From Asaia bogorensis (GTDB taxonomy: Bacteria > Pseudomonadota > Alphaproteobacteria > Acetobacterales > Acetobacteraceae), in assembly GCA_945874515.1 (NCBI GenBank), contig CAMCHA010000026.1, positions 1-11,990 of the forward strand: a DNA stretch of 11,990 bases, written 5' to 3'. Made by a program: the position numbers and the translations under genes. The notes beneath the pieces were generated by a model. It had not been told where the DNA came from and did not search any database. It worked only from the letters and a program-made list of their open reading frames with translations. Of this stretch, positions 1-5,724 are shown piece after piece; positions within the stretch are counted from its first letter, which is position 1, and each line of letters starts with the position of its first letter.

Positions 1-221
1 AAGCTATTGGTCAGCACCATATCGGCGCCGGCTTCATAATAGCCGCGATGAATATCACGCACGATATCGGGGCGTGAGAGGTTCAGCACTTCCGTGCAGT
101 TTTCCTTGCCCCAGTAATCGCGTTCTACCTCTAGCGACATGGCCTGGACACGGCTGCCCATGCCGCCATCACACAGCAATACGCGGTCACGAAGGGCGTC
201 GAGAAGATGCGGGCGCGCCAT
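1..221 (-). CDS. metH: Methionine synthase / homocysteine S-methyltransferase, N-terminal part (runs off the left edge)
   Basis: Only the first 73 codons or so are present. They read MARPHLLDALRDR, then LLCDGGMGSRVQ, then NCTEVLNLSRPDIVRDIHRGYYEAGADMVLTNS. This matches the start of the homocysteine S-methyltransferase barrel (family pattern DGGMGT, then NLTRPDVI, then AGADIIETN). The domain moves a methyl group from methyltetrahydrofolate (via cobalamin in MetH) or another donor to homocysteine. The start is ATG at 221-219, with AAGG about 7 nt upstream; that site overlaps the stop codon of the preceding regulator gene, so the two genes are almost certainly one transcription unit. Full-length MetH and a stand-alone or split homocysteine methyltransferase, as in many alphaproteobacteria, cannot be told apart because the zinc-binding cysteines and the cobalamin domains lie outside the window. 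Confidence 0.88.
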   Translation of the reverse strand, partial: MARPHLLDALRDRVLLCDGGMGSRVQAMSLEVERDYWGKENCTEVLNLSRPDIVRDIHRGYYEAGADMVLTNS

Positions 222-231
222 GGGGAAACCT

Positions 232-1173
232 TCAGGAAATAGCGGTGGAAACGGAAAGCGGCAGGCGTTCGGCGGACCAGAGTCTGAGCGTCAGGCCAGC
301 GGGAATGGTGCTCACGCGCGGCGCGGTGCAGCCCGCGCTGCCAAGCCAGCCCCCAATCGCCGCATCATCAAAACCTGGCCAGCGATGGGCGTAGCTTGTC
401 AGCAGATCGGTGCGTTCATGCGGCGCCAAATCCAAAATCAGCAGCCGCCCCCCCGGGCGCAACACACGCGCGGCTTCGGCCAGCGCGGCGGCGGGGTCTT
501 CGGCGTAATGCAGCACCATATGCAGCGTCACGGCATCGAAGCCTGCGTCCAGCAAGGGCAGCCGATACATATCCGCCTGGCGCACGGCAATATGCGTCAG
601 CCCACCTTCCGTCAGGCGGCTGCGCGCCAAGGCCAACATATCGCGGGAAGCATCAACGCCGAGGCCTTCTTCGATGCGCGGCGAGAGTTTTTCCAAAAGC
701 CCGCCCGTGCCGCAGCCAATATCCAGCAAGCGCCCCAGCCGGCCTTTCGGCAGGGCTTGCAGCAGCGCAGTTTCAAGTGCCTCGGCCGGCAGGCCAAGGG
801 CGCGGGTTTCATCCCAATCGGCGCCATGGCTGCGGAAACTATCGGAAGCAATGCGTGCACGTTCTGCCGCCAACCGCGCCGCGGCGCGACGGTCCGCCGC
901 CAGCAAAGGGTCCTCTTCCGGCAGGCGCGCCAGGATTTGCCGGGCGAGATCGGCCTCCGGCGCCATTTGGAACCAGGCATTGGCGCCTTCTGGCGAGCGG
1001 GTCAGCAGGCCGGCCTCGACCAAAAGCTTCAAATGGCGGGACAGCCGGGGCTGGGATTGGCCAAGAATCGCCACCAATTCCGTGACGCACCAAGCGCCAC
1101 GGGCACAAAGCGCCAGCAGCCTGAGCCGGGTCGGCTCAGCCGCGCCGCGCAATTGGGAAAGGACATCCTGCAT
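232..1173 (-). CDS. ArsR-family regulator fused to a SAM-dependent methyltransferase domain (SahR-like, probable SAM-cycle regulator)
   Basis: The protein has 313 aa and two domains. Residues 1-85 form an ArsR winged helix: LRGAAEPTRLRLLALC, then the helix-turn-helix VTELVAILGQSQPRLSRHLK at 30-49, then VEAGLLTR. The metal site typical of ArsR (ELCVCDL) is not kept; only a lone Cys29 sits there. Residues 145-250 form a class I methyltransferase with motif I DIGCGTGG (151-158), the acidic end of strand 2 in GVDAS (172-176), and VLRPGGRLLILDL (237-249). ArsR-type regulators of methionine and SAM metabolism are known in proteobacteria (SahR responds to S-adenosylhomocysteine). From memory, fusions of this shape commonly sit beside metF or metH in alphaproteobacteria. 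The downstream gene is a metH-type gene 10 nt away, so control of that gene and of itself is a reasonable inference. Whether the methyltransferase domain is catalytic or only senses SAM/SAH cannot be seen. The start at 1173 lacks a Shine-Dalgarno sequence. Confidence 0.85.
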   Translation of the reverse strand: MQDVLSQLRGAAEPTRLRLLALCARGAWCVTELVAILGQSQPRLSRHLKLLVEAGLLTRSPEGANAWFQMAPEADLARQILARLPEEDPLLAADRRAAARLAAERARIASDSFRSHGADWDETRALGLPAEALETALLQALPKGRLGRLLDIGCGTGGLLEKLSPRIEEGLGVDASRDMLALARSRLTEGGLTHIAVRQADMYRLPLLDAGFDAVTLHMVLHYAEDPAAALAEAARVLRPGGRLLILDLAPHERTDLLTSYAHRWPGFDDAAIGGWLGSAGCTAPRVSTIPAGLTLRLWSAERLPLSVSTAIS

Positions 1174-1179
1174 GGGCTT

Positions 1180-1209
1180 TACATAGACATAAACATATTC
1201 TTATGTCTA
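1180..1209 (-). promoter_or_regulatory. Operator palindrome overlapping the putative promoter of the ArsR-methyltransferase gene
   Basis: A perfect 9-bp inverted repeat, TAGACATAA (1184-1192) and TTATGTCTA (1201-1209), is separated by 8 bp (ACATATTC). The left arm also lies in a run of ACATA-type repeats spaced 6 bp. Read on the minus strand, TAGACA (1209-1204) and TATGTA (1185-1180), 18 bp apart, could serve as -35 and -10 elements, so the palindrome would cover the promoter. The -10 would put the transcription start within a base or two of the ATG at 1173. This fits autorepression by the ArsR-type protein; binding itself is inference. Confidence 0.68.
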
Positions 1210-1273
1210 GTGTCTGATGCGCCGAGGTGGAATCACCGGAGCGCTGAATCGGTCACTCATATAGGCTGCCATC

Positions 1274-1618
1274 ATGGCTTGGTCGCTCGATGCCCGCATA
1301 CCTGTCCAACTGCTAACGCCGGGTGAAACCCCAGCGCCGGGGATGGCTTTGCTTGCCGAAGCGCCGGCTGAGGTTTCAGCACCCGCCATGGCGGTCTTCA
1401 CCCTTGAAGGCGCCCATGCGCCAGCCTGCGCCTGCTGCGGCGCGCGTGGACCGGTGGCGGAAGCGCTGGACCGGCTATTTCTTGGCCGGGTGCGGGGCCA
1501 ATTCCCCTGGTTCACCGCCATCGCCGCCCTGCCCCGCAGCGCTGACAGTGCGGAGGCGATCAGGCGCACGCTGCGCGAAGACCAAGCCAGCAGCGCGCGG
1601 TTTCGGTTGGTGATTTAG
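1274..1618 (+). CDS. Conserved-looking hypothetical protein with a CxCC motif
   Basis: The protein has 114 aa, is soluble, and has no signal peptide or membrane span. The most structured part is ACACCGARGPVAEALDRLFL (residues 51-70), followed by GRVRGQFPWFTAI. It contains C52-x-C54-C55, which could bind a metal or a cofactor. The tail has SADSAEAIRRTLREDQ and ends in ARFRLVI. I recall similar uncharacterised alphaproteobacterial proteins with a GPVAEALxRLFLxRxRG segment, but I cannot name a function. It diverges from the ArsR-methyltransferase gene, sharing a 100-bp upstream region that holds the palindrome. The chosen start has only weak upstream pairing (AGGCTG). A competing 120-aa minus-strand reading frame (1207-1569) has low-complexity Ala/Ser/Arg composition and lies over the regulator's promoter, so the plus strand is preferred. 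Confidence 0.65.
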   Translation: MAWSLDARIPVQLLTPGETPAPGMALLAEAPAEVSAPAMAVFTLEGAHAPACACCGARGPVAEALDRLFLGRVRGQFPWFTAIAALPRSADSAEAIRRTLREDQASSARFRLVI

Positions 1619-1660
1619 GGAGCGAGCGTGACGAGGCCATTACGCTCGACCTCACTGTCA

Positions 1661-1888
1661 TCAATCTCGATGGGGACCAATGTGCGTTTGCGTGCCGGTG
1701 AGTTTGGCGTCGAGGTAGGAAAGCGGGCGCCAGCCGTAGTACAAACCCTTGCCTAAGCCAGAGTCAGGAAAAATCACGTAAGCTCGCCCGTCTCGTTCCC
1801 ATCGTTCTGTTTGTATCGCGCGAAATGTGAAATAGCCTCCCGCGTAGAGAAGGACTGCAAGTAGAACAGTTCTACTGGTTAGGCTCAT
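1661..1888 (-). CDS. Small single-span membrane protein, function unknown
   Basis: The 75-aa protein begins MSLTSRTVLLAVLLYAGGYFTF, giving one N-terminal hydrophobic segment of about 17 residues (uncleaved anchor or signal peptide). A polar tail with FPDSGLGKGLYYGWRPLSYL and GTQTHIGPHRD follows. Start choice: GGAGG at 1894-1898 (minus-strand sense) lies 5 nt from the ATG at 1888, an excellent ribosome binding site; the GTG directly before it at 1891 is too close to GGAGG. The gene follows the acetyltransferase gene by about 80 bp on the same strand and may share its transcript, but it has its own strong translation signal. Its stop faces the stop of the CxCC-protein gene across 42 bp. I do not recognise the family. 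Confidence 0.72.
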   Translation of the reverse strand: MSLTSRTVLLAVLLYAGGYFTFRAIQTERWERDGRAYVIFPDSGLGKGLYYGWRPLSYLDAKLTGTQTHIGPHRD

Positions 1889-1969
1889 CACGACCTCCGT
1901 GTTGCATCATGGGCAATATCCCAATTTCCTTGACTGCCTAAGCCTTGCGCCGAAGTGCGAACCTCGCCC

Positions 1970-2497
1970 TCAATCCGCCGGCAGCGTCTTCTCGCCCTCA
2001 CCCAGGCTGCGCTGCATCGTCACCACATCCACCCAGCGGCCGAATTTCATGCCCACCGCGCGCATTGTGCCGATATGGCGAAAGCCGAGCGAAACATGCA
2101 GGCCGATCGAGCCCACATTTTCCGAATCGCCAATCACCGCCAGCATTTGCCGAAAACCGGCCGCCTCAGCACGCGCGATCAATTCCGCCACCAGCGCCTT
2201 GCCCACCCCCTGGCCGCGCACATCATCGCGCACATAGATCGAATTCTCGACCGTGAAGCGATAGGCTGAACGCTCCCGGAAGGCGCCGTAATAGGCATAG
2301 GCGCTGACCTGCCCGGCTTCATCCTCGGCCACCAGCCAGGCATTGCCTGGCCCGACCAGCACTTTCTTCATGCGCGCGGCCATATCGGCCTCATCGGGCG
2401 GCACTTCTTCAAAGGTGCCGGCGCCATGCAGCACGTGATGCGCATAGATCGCGGTGATGGCGGGTAGGTCAGCAGTGGTGGCCTCGCGGATCAGCAT
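1970..2497 (-). CDS. GNAT N-acetyltransferase, phosphinothricin / methionine sulfoximine acetyltransferase type
   Basis: The protein has 175 aa, the usual length for the Pat/Bar/MddA group of GNAT enzymes, which use acetyl-CoA to acetylate the amino group of small amino-acid-like substrates such as phosphinothricin or methionine sulfoximine. Group landmarks are visible in order: MLIREATTADLPAITAIYAHHV at the N-terminus, GTFEEVPPDE (27-36), the tyrosine-rich AYAYYGAFRERSAYRFTVENSIYV (66-89), acetyl-CoA pyrophosphate-loop motif RGQGVGKAL (94-102), LGFRHIGTM (137-145), and the closing KFGRWVDVVTMQRSL (151-165). The start at 2497 is 3 nt after the amidase stop, and a GGGGG run just before that stop can act as ribosome binding site, so translation is probably coupled. 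The true substrate is unknown; many members acetylate natural amino acids or amines. Confidence 0.88.
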   Translation of the reverse strand: MLIREATTADLPAITAIYAHHVLHGAGTFEEVPPDEADMAARMKKVLVGPGNAWLVAEDEAGQVSAYAYYGAFRERSAYRFTVENSIYVRDDVRGQGVGKALVAELIARAEAAGFRQMLAVIGDSENVGSIGLHVSLGFRHIGTMRAVGMKFGRWVDVVTMQRSLGEGEKTLPAD

Positions 2498-2500
2498 GGT

Positions 2501-3688
2501 TCAGCCCCCAATGCCGAGGGAGGCCGACAGCGCTTCCGCCGCCGCCAGAACAGCGCGGTCGCGCCCGGGGGCGCCGACCAGCGAAAGCCCAACCGGCGCG
2601 CCCGCCAACTTGCCAGCGGGGATGCTCACTTCCGGCAGGCCGCAGAAGCCGGCAATGGCCGTGACGCCCATGGTGCGTTCGCGCACCTTGTTTTGTTCGG
2701 CCAGCGAAGAAGCCAAAAGCGGCGCCGGTGCAGGGGAAGTGGGGTAGATCATCAACGCGCCACCGCCCAGCAGCGCATGGAAGCGCGCCTGCGCCACGCG
2801 GCGGAAGGCGCGGCCGGCGGCGGATTTCGCCGGGTCCATTGCGGCGGCGGTATCGAAACGCTCCTTCACGCCGGGGCCGAATTTCGGATTGGTCGCGGCA
2901 ATCCAAGGGCCGAGCGCGGTCCAGGCCTGTTCGGCCTGGGCACAGCGGAAATGTTCGTAAAAGGCATCCAGGCCCTCGGGCGCCACATGCGTGACCAGCG
3001 CGCGGCCAAACAGCGCTTCGGCTGCCTTCAAAGCGGGCGTCAGCGCGGCGACGGTTTCGGGTTCCGCATTGGTCCAGGCTTCGGCCACCGAAATCAGTGG
3101 GCCAGGCGCGCCAGCATCGCCCGGCGGCAACAACACATCTCCGACACGGCGCAGCATGGAAGCACTTCGCGCAAACCAGCCCGGCGTATCGTAATCCGGC
3201 CCCAGCGGGCAGGCGCCGGTCAGGCTGATGGAGCCCCAACTCGGCCGAATGCCGAAAACGCCGCAATAGGAAGCGGGGATGCGCACGGAACCGCCCGTAT
3301 CCGACCCCATGGTGAAATCAGCCAGGCCCGCCGCAGCGGCAGCAGCCGAGCCGCAAGAAGACCCGCCCGGAAAGCGATCCAGCGCAGCGGGGTTTTTCGG
3401 TGTGCCCTGCCAGATATTCTCGCCGGTCAGGCCATAGGCCAATTCAACGGTCTTGGTCTTGCCGGTAAGCGAGGCACCCGCCTGCAAAAGCTGCGTAATC
3501 ACCACCGCATCGCGGATGGCCGGCGCATGCGTCGCCGCCCAATCGGGATTGCCATAGCCGGTGACGGTGCCGGCCACATCGAACAAATCCTTGGCGGCAA
3601 AGCTGAGACCCGCGAGCGGGCCGGAAGCGGCACCAGCGCGCATGGTGCGCTCACCCGGAATGAAGGCGCCAACGTTATCTTCGGTCAT
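2501..3688 (-). CDS. Amidase of the amidase-signature family
   Basis: The 395-aa protein is a serine amidase with the Ser-cisSer-Lys triad. The lysine is K33 in LSFAAKDLFDVAG. The cis-serine pair is S110/S111 in FPGGSSCGSAAA. The nucleophile is S134 in GSDTGGSVRIPAS. The spacings match the family (24 residues between the two serines). It hydrolyses a carbon-nitrogen amide bond; the substrate cannot be read from sequence. The opening, with GPLAGLSFAAKDLFDVAGT and TGYGNPDW, resembles the shorter indoleacetamide-hydrolase-like (AMI1) branch more than GatA, and the length, below the 450-500 aa common elsewhere in the family, fits that. The start at 3688 has GGGAAG about 7 nt upstream. The next gene starts 3 nt after the stop, suggesting an amidase-acetyltransferase pair. 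Confidence 0.9.
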   Translation of the reverse strand: MTEDNVGAFIPGERTMRAGAASGPLAGLSFAAKDLFDVAGTVTGYGNPDWAATHAPAIRDAVVITQLLQAGASLTGKTKTVELAYGLTGENIWQGTPKNPAALDRFPGGSSCGSAAAAAAGLADFTMGSDTGGSVRIPASYCGVFGIRPSWGSISLTGACPLGPDYDTPGWFARSASMLRRVGDVLLPPGDAGAPGPLISVAEAWTNAEPETVAALTPALKAAEALFGRALVTHVAPEGLDAFYEHFRCAQAEQAWTALGPWIAATNPKFGPGVKERFDTAAAMDPAKSAAGRAFRRVAQARFHALLGGGALMIYPTSPAPAPLLASSLAEQNKVRERTMGVTAIAGFCGLPEVSIPAGKLAGAPVGLSLVGAPGRDRAVLAAAEALSASLGIGG

Positions 3689-3751
3689 GCCAAGCTTCCC
3701 TTATCGAATATCCGCTGCAAACTGCGACGGGGGCATGGCAGAGGCAAGGGT

Positions 3752-3786
3752 AAAAAAATCGGGACACGGGGGCAGGCCGGTCCCGA
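3752..3786 (-). terminator. Rho-independent terminator of the 52-aa membrane protein gene
   Basis: Read on the minus strand, TCGGGAC (3786-3780) and GTCCCGA (3765-3759) form a perfect 7-bp stem around a 14-nt loop, directly followed by seven T (3758-3752). It lies about 60 bp after the stop codon of the small membrane protein and about 60 bp before the amidase start. It should therefore insulate the amidase operon from upstream transcription. Confidence 0.78.
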
Positions 3787-3846
3787 CACATCAGGATTGA
3801 GGATCAGCGACCTTGGCTCCTGGAAGGAAGTCCGGCGCCTTATTGA

Positions 3847-4005
3847 TCAGGTGAGGTCGAGCAAAGCCGCCTTCACGCTCAGCGCCGCAATCCCAGCCGC
3901 CACAAAGGCTGCGGGTTCGCCAAAGCGCTTCGCCAAGAAATAGGTGATGCCGGCAAAAATCAGCGCCCAACAGCCGATTTCACCAAGGCTTGGAGTGATG
4001 GTCAT
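3847..4005 (-). CDS. Small two-span membrane protein, function unknown
   Basis: The 52-aa protein starts MTITPSLGE. It has two hydrophobic stretches, IGCWALIFAGITYFLA (residues 10-25) and AAFVAAGIAALSVKAALL (32-49), joined by the short polar turn KRFGEP: a tiny hairpin membrane protein. Start choice: GGAGG lies 7 nt upstream of the ATG at 4005, whereas the in-frame ATG at 4050 would lie upstream of the predicted transcription start. A possible promoter (4032-4060) and a clear terminator (3752-3786) bracket it, so it looks like a single-gene unit. No family is recognised. Small size leaves some doubt, but the ribosome binding site, terminator and amphipathic layout agree. Confidence 0.7.
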   Translation of the reverse strand: MTITPSLGEIGCWALIFAGITYFLAKRFGEPAAFVAAGIAALSVKAALLDLT

Positions 4006-4031
4006 GGTTTGGCCTCCGACAAACTTGAGTG

Positions 4032-4060
4032 AGCCTAACACCCAAGTCATGAAAGTCCAA
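4032..4060 (-). promoter_or_regulatory. Possible sigma-70-type promoter of the 52-aa membrane protein gene
   Basis: On the minus strand TTGGAC (4060-4055) and TAGGCT (4037-4032) are separated by 17 bp. The -35 is fair and the -10 matches the consensus at only three of six positions. Transcription would begin near 4025, giving a leader of about 20 nt that contains the GGAGG site. It lies just beyond the stop of the upstream acetyltransferase gene (4085). Confidence 0.35.
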
Positions 4061-4084
4061 TCATTTCTAGGCTAGGCTGCGGCT

Positions 4085-4816
4085 TCACCTGTCCTGACCT
4101 CGAAAGCTGGCCAGGGCTTGGCGTGGGCGGCCATCCGGGCCGAAATTCGCAGCGTCCAGCCAGGCGGCGATGGCATCGCGCTGGGCCGGCCATGCTTCGG
4201 CAATAATGGAAAACCAAGCCGTGTCCCGCCGCCTGCCCTTCACCACCAAATGGGCGCGATGCGTGCCTTCATAGGTAAAGCCAAGCCGGGCCGCCGCGCG
4301 GCGCGATGGCATATTCAGCGCATTGCATTTCCACACCAGGCGCCGATAGCCCAGATCATCCATGGCATGGCGCATCAGCAGAAACATGGCTTCCGTGGCC
4401 GCACGCGTACGCTGCATGCGGGGTGAGAACCAGATATTGCCAATCTCGATATCGGCATGGGCGGGGGCAATCTGCATCAGCGTCAGCCAGCCATCCACCG
4501 TGCCGGTCCGATGCGGGCGGATGGCCCAGGCGATCGGGTCATGCGTGGCGGCAAAGCCCGCGACATGGGCGCGCATGGCCGCTGCATCGCGAAACGGCCC
4601 ATAGCCCATATAGGCCCACCCCTCGCCGCTGGTGTCGCGTTCCGCCGCGCGCCAAAGGTCTTCAGCGTGGCGGATATGGAGCGGTTCCAGATCAACCGAC
4701 TGCCCCTTATGCGGAATGCGCGCCGGCAAGGGGCGGGGAGTCGCATCCACCGGCGGGCCAAGCGGTGGTTCGGTGGCGGGGTCCCAGGGGACGCCTTCGG
4801 GCAGGTTTTCCATCAT
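4085..4816 (-). CDS. GNAT N-acetyltransferase of the RimJ/RimL type
   Basis: The 243-aa protein opens MMENLPEGVPWDP. After a proline-rich lead-in, the GNAT domain runs from about residue 38 (GQSVDLEPL) to 205. Landmarks are GTVDGWLTLMQI (105-116), the EIGNIWFSPRMQRTRAATEAM segment that holds the acetyl-CoA loop (124-144), GYRRLVWKCNALNMPS (156-171), RAAARLGFTYEGTHR (173-187) and RDTAWFSII (197-205). This layout is standard for RimJ/RimL-like proteins that acetylate protein N-termini, ribosomal proteins or small amines; the substrate is unknown. The reading frame stays open upstream to 4930, but that part overlaps the divergent reductase gene and is Arg-rich, so the MM pair at 4816/4813 is the likely start. 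No strong ribosome binding site precedes it. The gene diverges from the reductase across about 82 bp. Confidence 0.84.
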   Translation of the reverse strand: MMENLPEGVPWDPATEPPLGPPVDATPRPLPARIPHKGQSVDLEPLHIRHAEDLWRAAERDTSGEGWAYMGYGPFRDAAAMRAHVAGFAATHDPIAWAIRPHRTGTVDGWLTLMQIAPAHADIEIGNIWFSPRMQRTRAATEAMFLLMRHAMDDLGYRRLVWKCNALNMPSRRAAARLGFTYEGTHRAHLVVKGRRRDTAWFSIIAEAWPAQRDAIAAWLDAANFGPDGRPRQALASFRGQDR

Positions 4817-4898
4817 GCCACATGAAACGGACCGGAAGCGCGATGCAAGCGATGATTGCCGGTTGCGCACCGCGCCGCGCCGCCGCAAAACTGCATCC

Positions 4899-5705
4899 AT
4901 GAATACGGCCCCCTCCCCCGCCCCCGCCATCCCCGCTGCCTATTTCGGGGAACGAGTGACCCATGTGCACCATTGGACGGACTGGCTGTTTTCCTTCCGC
5001 TGCACGCGCGACACAGCGCTTCGCTTCCGCGCCGGCGAATTCGCCATGATTGGGCTGATGGTGGAAGGAAAGCCGCTGGTGCGCGCCTATTCCATGGCAA
5101 GCCCGACCTGGGATGAAGAATTGGAATTCCTGTCCATCAAGGTGCAGAACGGGCCACTGACAAGCCGCCTGCAACACATCAAGCCAGGCGATACGGTGCT
5201 GATTGGCCGCAAGCCCACCGGCACGCTTGTCACGGATAATCTGCTGCCAGGCCGCAGCCTTTGGATGCTGGCCACCGGCACGGGGCTGGCACCTTTCGTA
5301 AGCCTGACGCGCGAGCCTGATGTCTATGAAAGCTACGGCACCGTCGTGGTGGCCCATACCGTCCGCCAAGTGGCCGAGCTTGCCTATCGGGAGATGTTCG
5401 AACGCGAATTGGCGCAGCATGAATTCCTGGGCGAGATCATCGCCGGGAAACTCCGCTACTATCCTTCCGTAACGCGCGAAGCTTTCCCGACCCAGGGCCG
5501 CATCACGGATCTGATCGAATCGGGGCGTATTTTCACTGATCTTGCCCTGCCGGCGCTGGACCCGGCGCATGACCGCGTGATGCTGTGCGGATCAGAGGCT
5601 ATGAACCGCGATTGCAAGGCCATGCTGGAAGCCCGCGGCTTTGTAGAGGGGTCCAATAACGCCCCTGGAAGCTATGTGGTCGAAAAAGCCTTTGTGACGA
5701 AATAA
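4899..5705 (+). CDS. fpr: Ferredoxin/flavodoxin-NADP(+) reductase
   Basis: The 268-aa FAD enzyme moves electrons between NADPH and ferredoxin or flavodoxin in the cytoplasm. FAD-binding motif RAYSMAS is at 62-68; the flavin-phosphate segment GPLTSRL is at 85-91; the NADP-binding glycine loop ATGTGLAPF is at 125-133; MLCGSEAM (228-235) and the closing SYVVEKAFVTK (258-268) are typical of the bacterial FPR group known from Rhodobacter and Azotobacter, where the C-terminal tail covers the flavin. Length is standard. The frame is open upstream to 4632, but that stretch overlaps the divergent acetyltransferase gene; the ATG at 4899 gives the normal N-terminus. No clear Shine-Dalgarno sequence precedes it. 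A hydratase-fold gene follows after 19 nt and is probably co-transcribed. Confidence 0.92.
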   Translation: MNTAPSPAPAIPAAYFGERVTHVHHWTDWLFSFRCTRDTALRFRAGEFAMIGLMVEGKPLVRAYSMASPTWDEELEFLSIKVQNGPLTSRLQHIKPGDTVLIGRKPTGTLVTDNLLPGRSLWMLATGTGLAPFVSLTREPDVYESYGTVVVAHTVRQVAELAYREMFERELAQHEFLGEIIAGKLRYYPSVTREAFPTQGRITDLIESGRIFTDLALPALDPAHDRVMLCGSEAMNRDCKAMLEARGFVEGSNNAPGSYVVEKAFVTK

Positions 5706-5724
5706 GCCGCGTAGGGAGATTATC

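Noticed and set aside
139..1326. 395-aa plus-strand open frame
   Set aside because: It lies antisense to the regulator gene, is Gln/Arg/Ala-rich with no family resemblance, and is explained by codon bias of the true minus-strand gene.
1207..1569. 120-aa minus-strand frame opposite the CxCC gene
   Set aside because: Ala/Ser/Arg-biased composition, no motif, and it would run into the regulator's operator and promoter; the plus-strand frame has the better protein.
2693..3943. 416-aa plus-strand open frame
   Set aside because: It is antisense to the amidase, whose catalytic triad is intact; the protein is low-complexity Arg/Gly/Ala and also runs across the terminator and the small membrane gene.
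4632..4898. Upstream in-frame extension of the ferredoxin-NADP reductase
   Set aside because: It overlaps the divergent acetyltransferase gene and is Ser/Arg/Gly-rich; the ATG at 4899 gives the normal reductase N-terminus and length.
4707..5570. 287-aa minus-strand open frame
   Set aside because: It is antisense to the ferredoxin-NADP reductase, which has all its motifs; no domain can be seen in the shadow frame.
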